DNA of 10,715 nucleotides from contig JAQVLL010000040.1 of assembly GCA_028704195.1 (NCBI GenBank), positions 1 through 10,715 on the forward strand, read 5' to 3'. Position 1 is the stretch's first letter, and the number at the start of each line of letters is the position of its first letter. Under the pieces are notes generated by a model that did not search any database, was not told where the DNA came from, and was given only the letters and a program-made list of their open reading frames with translations. The DNA is from Smithellaceae bacterium. GTDB lineage: Bacteria; Desulfobacterota; Syntrophia; Syntrophales; Smithellaceae. The translations under genes were made by a program, and so were the position numbers. Positions 6,621-10,715 of this stretch are shown piece by piece.

Positions 6621-6968
6621 GTGCCCCGGCCGAAATGTCGACGCCATATTTGTAGGATACCCGATAAAAATTATTTCAAGCCCCGGGGAATCCCCGCTGT
6701 GGAGCTGGAGGAGGTCATCCTGAACCTGGATGAGTTTGAAGCGATTCGCCTGGCGGACCACGAATTGTTGTATCAGGAAGATGCAGCGGCCCGAATGAAT
6801 ATCTCGCGGCAGACATTTGGCAGAATCATTGAATCGGCGCACAAGAAATTAGCTGACGTTTTGATCAACGGCAAGGCCCTGAAAATTGAAGGGGGCGAAG
6901 TTTCTTTGGACAAAACACGGTCGTGCGGTCATGGGAGCAGAGGTAAGGAAATACACCGTCATCAATAA
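6621..6968 (+). CDS. DUF134-family predicted DNA-binding protein
   Basis: A 115-residue cytoplasmic protein of the DUF134 family (PF02001), an HTH protein usually encoded next to dinitrogenase-cofactor-domain proteins. It starts with GTG at 6621 after AAAGGAGA (6603-6610), giving the family's usual N-terminus PRPKCRRHIC. Conserved parts seen are LNLDEFEAIRLAD (34-46) and the helix-turn-helix EDAAARMNISRQTFGRI (53-69). The end of the core is LINGKALKIEGG (81-92). Cysteines at 6, 11 and 102 and a CGHG tail could bind metal. The next gene starts 20 nt later with its own strong ribosome-binding site, so the two are almost surely co-transcribed. Target genes are unknown. Confidence 0.93.
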   Translation: MPRPKCRRHICRIPDKNYFKPRGIPAVELEEVILNLDEFEAIRLADHELLYQEDAAARMNISRQTFGRIIESAHKKLADVLINGKALKIEGGEVSLDKTRSCGHGSRGKEIHRHQ

Positions 6969-6988
6969 TTTATTTAAAGGAGAAACTT

Positions 6989-7351
6989 ATGAAAATCGCG
7001 CTACCATCACGGATGAATCATATTGACGAACACTTCGGACATTGTGAACACTTTACGCTATTCACCATTGATAGCGGTAAGCAAATAACGGCTGAAGAAA
7101 AAATTGCTTCCCCTGCCGGTTGCGGATGCAAATCTGATATCGCCCGGACACTTGCTGAAAAAGGGGTAAAACTCATGCTGGCCGGCAACATGGGGCAGGG
7201 AGCCGTCAATATCCTGAACAGTCACGGCATTGATGTGCTGCGCGGATGTTCAGGAGATGTGAAAGTCGTTGCTGAAAGCTGGCTTTCCGGCAAACTGAAA
7301 GATTCGGGAATCGCCTGTGCCGTGCACGGGCATGAATGTCACAATGGTTAA
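6989..7351 (+). CDS. Dinitrogenase iron-molybdenum cofactor domain protein (NifX/NifB-C-like)
   Basis: A 120-residue single-domain protein of the dinitrogenase iron-molybdenum cofactor biosynthesis family (PF02579). Members bind Fe-S or FeMo-cofactor-type clusters and resemble NifX, NafY, VnfX and the archaeal MTH1175. It begins MKIALPSRMNHIDEHFGHC, with the standard DEHFGHCEHF block at 13-22. It carries CGC at 45-47, the glycine motif AGNMGQGA at 65-72 and further cysteines at 19, 87, 110 and 117, with a His/Cys-rich tail (HGHECHNG). No nitrogenase genes are nearby, so it is more likely a metal or Fe-S handling protein, as in many anaerobes. AAAGGAGAA at 6976-6984 sets the start. The frequent third partner, an Mrp/NBP35-type ATPase, is absent here. 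Confidence 0.93.
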   Translation: MKIALPSRMNHIDEHFGHCEHFTLFTIDSGKQITAEEKIASPAGCGCKSDIARTLAEKGVKLMLAGNMGQGAVNILNSHGIDVLRGCSGDVKVVAESWLSGKLKDSGIACAVHGHECHNG

Positions 7352-7394
7352 AAACAAAATATTGCCGAATGAAGAAGCACTTCCCTTATTTCGG
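7349..7394 (-). terminator. Candidate minus-strand terminator for the thioesterase gene
   Basis: Read on the minus strand, CCGAA/TTCGG (plus coordinates 7390-7394 and 7365-7369) encloses a GAAG-TG-CTTC stem (7374-7383). It is followed by a T-rich run that is seen as the A-rich stretch 7349-7360 on the plus strand. The inner loops are large, so stability is modest. It falls in the 73-bp gap between two convergent genes. Confidence 0.35.
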
Positions 7395-7424
7395 ATTGGT
7401 GAATGTTTGCATTACACCTGTATA

Positions 7425-7952
7425 TCATGAGCTATGCAAGAATTTCGGAGTCAGCAGTGCTATCTGGATTAACATGGTTTGCCTTTTCCTTCTTTTTTCT
7501 TTCAGACGCATTTCCCTTCTGGTTTTTGCCTCAAGATTTTGACGTTGATCCTCATCTGTATCTAAGACCAGCGGGGGTAGCATCATAGGTCGACCGCTTT
7601 TGTCAAGGGCAACAAAGGTCAGATAAGCAGAGGATGTATGATGTATCTGTTCCGTCATGAGATTTTCGGTCTCCACCCGAACCCCGATTTCCATAGAGGT
7701 TCGCCCTACGAAGTTCAAACTAGCTCGTGCAGTCAGGAGATCCCCGACAAAGATCGGATAATGGAAATCCAGCCGGTCAATGGAGGCCGTCACTGTATTG
7801 ACCCTTGCGTGACGAACCGCAACGGCGAGGGCTGCGGAATCTATGAATTTCATGATAATCCCGCCATGGACGTTTCCTGCAAGATTTGCATCATGGGGGT
7901 TCATTTGCTGAGTCATGATGATATTGCTGTCTTTACAACTTTTTCCTTCCAT
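7425..7952 (-). CDS. Hotdog-fold acyl-CoA thioesterase (YciA/ACOT type)
   Basis: A 175-residue cytoplasmic acyl-CoA hydrolase of the hotdog superfamily. It has the conserved block NPHDANLAGNVHGG (18-31) and Asp38 in KFIDSAALAV, equivalent to the active-site Asn and Asp region of ACOT/YciA proteins. A second block, TASIDRLDFHYPIFVGD, is typical of these enzymes, as is the basic tail EAKTRREMRLKEKRRKRQ. About 16 residues (TMLIQIALLTPKFLHSS) extend beyond the usual end. The ATG at 7952 is chosen after a weak AGAAGAG; a GTG at 7958 adds two residues and is also possible. It may set free CoA by hydrolysing acyl-CoAs. It is convergent with the NifX-like gene and apparently a single-gene transcript. 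Confidence 0.92.
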   Translation of the reverse strand: MEGKSCKDSNIIMTQQMNPHDANLAGNVHGGIIMKFIDSAALAVAVRHARVNTVTASIDRLDFHYPIFVGDLLTARASLNFVGRTSMEIGVRVETENLMTEQIHHTSSAYLTFVALDKSGRPMMLPPLVLDTDEDQRQNLEAKTRREMRLKEKRRKRQTMLIQIALLTPKFLHSS

Positions 7953-8232
7953 GTTCACTCTTCTATGGATTAAATTTTCGTATTTCTCACTTTAATTCTT
8001 ATTCACGATATGCATTTTTTACGATCAAAAAGAGATGATCAACCAAAGCAAAGTAAATTGTTTATGATAGGCAGTTCATTCAACTTTGATCTGCCGGAAA
8101 GGAGGTCTACTTTAATTTGTAAAAAACTTTTTTTGTATGAATCGTGCCCAAATTTTGCCGTTTTTATAAAACAAAAAATGAGAGCCGCCTATGCCGTGTT
8201 GTCTTTTTACTGGAGTCCATCATTTAACATTC

Positions 8233-8265
8233 GGTCTATAAGGGGTGATAATCACCACAAAGACC
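8233..8265. repeat. Nested inverted repeat (compound dyad)
   Basis: An inner palindrome GGTGAT-A-ATCACC (8244-8256) is enclosed by outer arms GGTCT (8233-8237) and AGACC (8261-8265). It could be an operator or a structured RNA element. No U-tract follows on either strand, so it is a poor terminator. Confidence 0.4.
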
Positions 8266-8272
8266 CTACGAT

Positions 8273-8461
8273 TTACTTTTCGTTAACATCCAGTAGAATA
8301 GACTCCATACGAACACTGCAGTCTCTCATATTAAAAATATAGTGATGCTCATCATCAATGTCAATGGCGATGCCTGTGTTTGTCTGGTATAAGTTGTATT
8401 TATTGCCAATTTGCCAAGGCTGATGATTTTTCAATATCGTTATTGACTTGCAGAAGCACAT
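8273..8461 (-). CDS. Doubtful small hypothetical protein, 62 residues
   Basis: An open frame giving MCFCKSITILKNHQPWQIGN and a polar remainder ending DCSVRMESILLDVNEK. Its composition is more protein-like than that of the overlapping plus-strand frame, and the residues GNKYNLY...IDIDDEHHYIF could form beta strands. Against it: the only Shine-Dalgarno-like AGGAA abuts the ATG with no spacer, an in-frame stop lies just upstream, and its first codons overlap the divergent promoter at 8443-8471. I do not recognise a family. Confidence 0.25.
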   Translation of the reverse strand: MCFCKSITILKNHQPWQIGNKYNLYQTNTGIAIDIDDEHHYIFNMRDCSVRMESILLDVNEK

Positions 8462-8471
8462 TTCCTATAAA
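8443..8471 (+). promoter_or_regulatory. Sigma-70 promoter for the DUF2845 gene
   Basis: TTGACT (8443-8448), a 17-bp spacer and TATAAA (8466-8471) give ten of twelve consensus bases. Transcription would start near 8478, about 35 nt before the chosen ATG. This position rules out translation from the upstream in-frame ATG at 8471, which lies in the -10 element itself. Confidence 0.75.
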
Positions 8472-8512
8472 TGGGCCTTAAGGAAGTAAAAATCTTAACG
8501 AGGGGTTCTGCC

Positions 8513-8890
8513 ATGCAAAAAGGTCTCATGCGGATTCTCATGGTGTTTATATTGACAGCGGTTGTGGCGATCGATGTTCATGCCTTCAGGTGCGGTAATG
8601 AAATTGTCACTGCGGGCGACTCGGAAGCAGTTGTTTTGTTAAGATGTGGTCCCCCTACGTACAAAAAGGCCGTGAAAACGGAAACGCGGGGGACCACCGG
8701 CGGAGGGTATTACAGGGGACACTATTATGGCGGGCAATACAGCGAAGAGACGGTAGTGGTAGAGGAATGGTACTATAATTGCGGTGAAAACGATTTTATT
8801 TACATTCTGACATTCAAGGCAGGAGTACTGGAGAAGGAAACATCGGCAGGGTACGGTTCGGGAGCATCAGATTGCAAAGGACGCAGGTAG
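8513..8890 (+). CDS. Exported DUF2845-family protein
   Basis: A 125-residue exported protein of the DUF2845 family (PF11006); the function of the family is unknown. A Sec signal peptide covers residues 1-24 with cleavage likely after VHA. The mature part has the family marks FRCGNEIVTAGDSEAVVLLRCGPP (two blocks, Cys27 and Cys45) and VVVEEWYYNCGENDFIYILTF. Four cysteines in the mature chain (27, 45, 90, 121) could form two disulfides in the periplasm. A Gly/Tyr-rich loop at 61-76 separates the two conserved halves. The ATG at 8513 follows GAGGGG at 8500-8505. The in-frame ATG at 8471 is rejected because it falls in the promoter. Confidence 0.87.
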   Translation: MQKGLMRILMVFILTAVVAIDVHAFRCGNEIVTAGDSEAVVLLRCGPPTYKKAVKTETRGTTGGGYYRGHYYGGQYSEETVVVEEWYYNCGENDFIYILTFKAGVLEKETSAGYGSGASDCKGRR

Positions 8891-8940
8891 CCGATGGTTA
8901 TTAAAGTCTTTACGGTCTTATTTGTAAAGTTTAAAGTAGT

Positions 8941-8946
8941 TATAAT
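8941..8946 (+). promoter_or_regulatory. Possible -10 element ahead of the 49-residue membrane-protein gene
   Basis: A perfect TATAAT stands 79 bp before the small gene's ATG. The best-spaced -35 (TTATTT, 8918-8923) is poor, so the promoter is uncertain. Read-through from the DUF2845 gene is an alternative, as no terminator is obvious between them. Confidence 0.35.
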
Positions 8947-9025
8947 CGATTCGGATTTTGTAAGGCGTGGGTATTAAGTTTTTTGATACCATTCTGGGAA
9001 AATCAGACTTTATAAGGAGGCTGCG

Positions 9026-9175
9026 ATGTACGGACATATCGTAACCACAGGAATCTCTTTCGGCACGGCACTGGCCATCACCATCAGTTACAGCACCAAT
9101 CATTCTGTGTTGTGGGCGATTTTCCACGGTTTTCTTTCATGGATTTATGTGATTTACCATGTCCTGTTACATTAA
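9026..9175 (+). CDS. Small two-helix membrane protein (49 residues)
   Basis: A short gene with a near-ideal ribosome-binding site, TAAGGAGG (9013-9020), 5 nt before its ATG. The product starts MYGHIVTTGISFGTALAI and has two hydrophobic segments, about residues 4-21 and 27-48, joined by a short STNHS turn. This makes it a likely helical-hairpin inner-membrane protein. The pattern, with an N-terminal GxSFGTALA-type helix and a C-terminal WAIxHGxxSWxYVIY helix, is one I associate with small uncharacterised proteins widespread in proteobacteria, from memory and not from a search. His4, His25, His34 and His45 lie in or near the membrane. It follows the DUF2845 gene by 135 bp. Function unknown. Confidence 0.75.
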   Translation: MYGHIVTTGISFGTALAITISYSTNHSVLWAIFHGFLSWIYVIYHVLLH

Positions 9176-9551
9176 TATGAAAAGATTTGAATTTCCCCGA
9201 AACGCGTGAAGACAAAGTGTCGTTAACCGTACCTGTAAAAATGACAGGTCGAACTTTGTTGTCCGCACGCAGGCCGTGGAAGCGAAAAGAATAGACTCCA
9301 ATTCCTAATAAATGTCATGGAATCAAGGTCATAAAAAGCGTTACGATAAGTCATTATTCTGAAAGACAAAGTTGCGATTGTTGCACCAAAGCCCCGGGTC
9401 GTTTTTATCTGAACATTCATGTCATTCAGAAGTTCATTGACAAAACTCATTTGGTAATGTTAACTCTTATAAGTTAAGGATACATGAGGTCTCATCATAC
9501 TCGGTGAATCTCTGTTCAAATAACCAAGAACACAAGTACGAAGGAGGATGT
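9176..9551. other. 376-base region with no convincing gene
   Basis: The stretch between the small membrane protein and the thiolase holds a hairpin ACCTGT/ACAGGT (9231-9249), a possible promoter and an operator-like dyad (9437-9477), plus the thiolase ribosome-binding site. A 75-codon minus-strand frame at 9223-9450 lacks a ribosome-binding site and family features. Confidence 0.6.
9437..9477 (+). promoter_or_regulatory. Candidate thiolase promoter with overlapping operator-like inverted repeat
   Basis: A perfect -35 TTGACA (9437-9442) is followed 17 bp later by a weak -10 TTAACT (9460-9465). That hexamer is also the left arm of an inverted repeat TTAACT / AGTTAA (9460-9465 and 9472-9477) with a 6-bp centre. 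A repressor bound there would block the promoter, which is common for acyl-CoA-metabolism genes. Both readings are inferences from short motifs. Confidence 0.4.
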
Positions 9552-10715
9552 ATGGATTTAAGAGATGCGTATTTTGTTGACGGCGTGCGGACATGGTTCG
9601 GAAGGTCCAAACAGGACGGACACTATTGGACCACGCGGGCGGATGACCTGGTGACCAAGGTCATGAAAGAACTCTTCAGAAGAAACCCAACCGTTCCGTG
9701 GGACGAAGTAGACGATAACATCTGGGGCGCGACAACGCAGGTCGGCGATCAGGGCACCACGATGGGCAGAGTCACGGTTCTCACAGCCGGGCTTCCCGAC
9801 AAGGTTCCCGGATTTTCAGTGGACAGAATGTGCGCGGGCGGCATGACCTGCCAGGCTATCGGATCGTCGTTCATCAAGACGGGCTGTGCGGATATCATCA
9901 TCGCGGGCGGTGTGGAGCATATGGCGCACCATCCCATGGGAGCGGGCGCAGACCCGAACCCGCGGGTCGTCACTGAGAAGATGGTTAACCCGAAGTATTT
10001 CAACATGGGCGTCACGGCGGAAAAGCTTCATGACTGGTTGCCGGAGAATGGCGAGCAGCCTGTGACCAAGGAAGAGTCGGATGAATACGCCTTCCATTGT
10101 CTTGAGAAATACTTCAAGGCCCTGGATGAAGGTTATTACAATAAACACTGCGTTGACATGACCGTGTTCACACCCAACGGGTGGAGAGTGGCCAACTATG
10201 ATGAACAGGCCAAGCGCGGGACAACCCTGGAGAGCATTAAAAACTTCAGAAAATTCCCGTTCAAGGCGGAAGGCCGCGTCACAGCGGCAAATGCTTCGGG
10301 ATTGAACGACGGTGCGTGTGTATCGCTCCTGATGTCCGGTAAACGATGCAAAGAGCTGGGTATCAAACCCAAGATGAAATTTGTCGGCGCCGCCTTTGTC
10401 GGCGTGGATCCGTCCATCATGGGATGGGGTCCTGTTCCCTCCACGGAAAAGGTTCTCAAAAATTTCAACATGAAATTTGAAGATCTCGACATCATCGAGT
10501 TGAACGAGGCTTTCGCTGTACAGGCTGTGGGCTTCATGAAACATTTTGGCATGAAGCTTCCCCAGGATTCGCGCCTTAATCCATACGGTGGAACCATTGC
10601 CATGGGCCATCCGCTGGCCAGTTCCGGTGTGCGCCTGAGCATGCAGCTGGCGCAGGATTTCGAGTTGAATCCGAAAGCCAGGTACGGACTCACGACCATG
10701 TGCGTCGGTCTTGGC
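9552..10715 (+). CDS. Thiolase (acetyl-CoA acyltransferase), 3' end missing
   Basis: A cytoplasmic thiolase that condenses or cleaves acyl-CoAs. The window ends after 388 residues; thiolases are usually about 390-400 residues, so only the last few are cut. Catalytic residues are visible: nucleophilic Cys94 in SVDRMCAGGMTC, Asn318 in LNEAFA, His353 in GHPLASSG and Cys384 in TTMCVGLG. Length and these motifs fit the degradative acetyl-CoA acyltransferase (FadA-like) branch, but a biosynthetic acetyl-CoA acetyltransferase role cannot be excluded. The start ATG at 9552 lies just after AAGGAGG (9541-9547). An out-of-frame ATG at 9548 overlaps that site and opens another frame, so it is not used. 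No other beta-oxidation gene is in view; they may lie to the right. Confidence 0.93.
   Translation, partial: MDLRDAYFVDGVRTWFGRSKQDGHYWTTRADDLVTKVMKELFRRNPTVPWDEVDDNIWGATTQVGDQGTTMGRVTVLTAGLPDKVPGFSVDRMCAGGMTCQAIGSSFIKTGCADIIIAGGVEHMAHHPMGAGADPNPRVVTEKMVNPKYFNMGVTAEKLHDWLPENGEQPVTKEESDEYAFHCLEKYFKALDEGYYNKHCVDMTVFTPNGWRVANYDEQAKRGTTLESIKNFRKFPFKAEGRVTAANASGLNDGACVSLLMSGKRCKELGIKPKMKFVGAAFVGVDPSIMGWGPVPSTEKVLKNFNMKFEDLDIIELNEAFAVQAVGFMKHFGMKLPQDSRLNPYGGTIAMGHPLASSGVRLSMQLAQDFELNPKARYGLTTMCVGLG

Larger units (their letters stand above)
7959..8512. other. 554-base region with no convincing gene
   Basis: AT-rich stretch upstream of both the thioesterase (minus) and the DUF2845 gene (plus). It holds a compound inverted repeat (8233-8265), one doubtful small minus-strand reading frame (8273-8461) and the DUF2845 promoter (8443-8471). 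An isolated strong AAAGGAGGT at 8098-8105 is not followed by a usable start codon. A 110-codon plus-strand frame from 8010 has no ribosome-binding site and no protein-like pattern. Confidence 0.6.

Noticed and set aside
7638..7973. Plus-strand 111-codon frame
   Set aside because: Antisense to the acyl-CoA thioesterase, which has clear family motifs on the minus strand.
8010..8342. Plus-strand 110-codon frame
   Set aside because: No ribosome-binding site at the ATG, low-complexity A/T-driven composition and no family resemblance; the strong AGGAGGT inside it has no start codon at usable distance.
9223..9450. Minus-strand 75-codon frame before the thiolase
   Set aside because: No Shine-Dalgarno sequence and no protein-like pattern; the region looks intergenic.
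1..10715. CRISPR array, tRNA, rRNA, insertion sequence or toxin-antitoxin pair
   Set aside because: No regularly spaced repeats, cloverleaf-like sequence, transposase motifs or paired small toxin/antitoxin genes were seen on reading both strands.

Overview
The window looks like the chromosome of a strictly anaerobic, sulfur-metabolising bacterium, most likely a deltaproteobacterium (Desulfobacterota, of the Syntrophales or Desulfobacterales kind). This is inferred from the mix of a PAS/sigma-54 activator, a molybdopterin sulfur-reductase operon with an NrfD-type membrane subunit, a DUF134/NifX-like pair, a DUF2845 exported protein and a fatty-acid-type thiolase. No rRNA, tRNA, CRISPR array, transposase or phage gene was seen.

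Layout. Positions 1-793 (minus) hold the first 264 residues of a PAS-AAA+ sigma-54-dependent activator with a cysteine-rich PAS domain. It is divergent from an exported rhodanese (1034-1489, plus), and the AT-rich intergenic region between them carries a 21-bp inverted repeat and a sigma-70-like promoter. After a probable terminator or attenuator come five close-packed plus-strand genes (1564-6351): a Tat-exported molybdopterin oxidoreductase (PsrA/PhsA type), a four-cluster ferredoxin subunit (PsrB type), a TorD-family chaperone, a very small RR-motif lipoprotein and an NrfD/PsrC-type membrane subunit.

Next, a consensus sigma-70 promoter drives a DUF134 regulator and a NifX/NifB-like iron-molybdenum-cofactor-domain protein (6621-7351). 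These converge on a hotdog-fold acyl-CoA thioesterase on the minus strand (7425-7952). A poorly coding region follows, then a DUF2845 exported protein (8513-8890), a 49-residue two-helix membrane protein (9026-9175) and a thiolase that runs off the right edge (9552-10715).

How it fits together. The 1034-6351 block reads as a periplasm-facing sulfur-compound reductase. The rhodanese could carry or hand over sulfane sulfur, the molybdoenzyme reduces it, and electrons reach it from the quinone pool through NrfD and the ferredoxin subunit. TorD matures the catalytic subunit before Tat export. The neighbouring PAS-AAA+ protein is the obvious candidate regulator. The true substrate (polysulfide, thiosulfate, tetrathionate, arsenate and so on) cannot be fixed from sequence alone. 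The thioesterase and thiolase belong to acyl-CoA metabolism and have no clear link to the sulfur operon.
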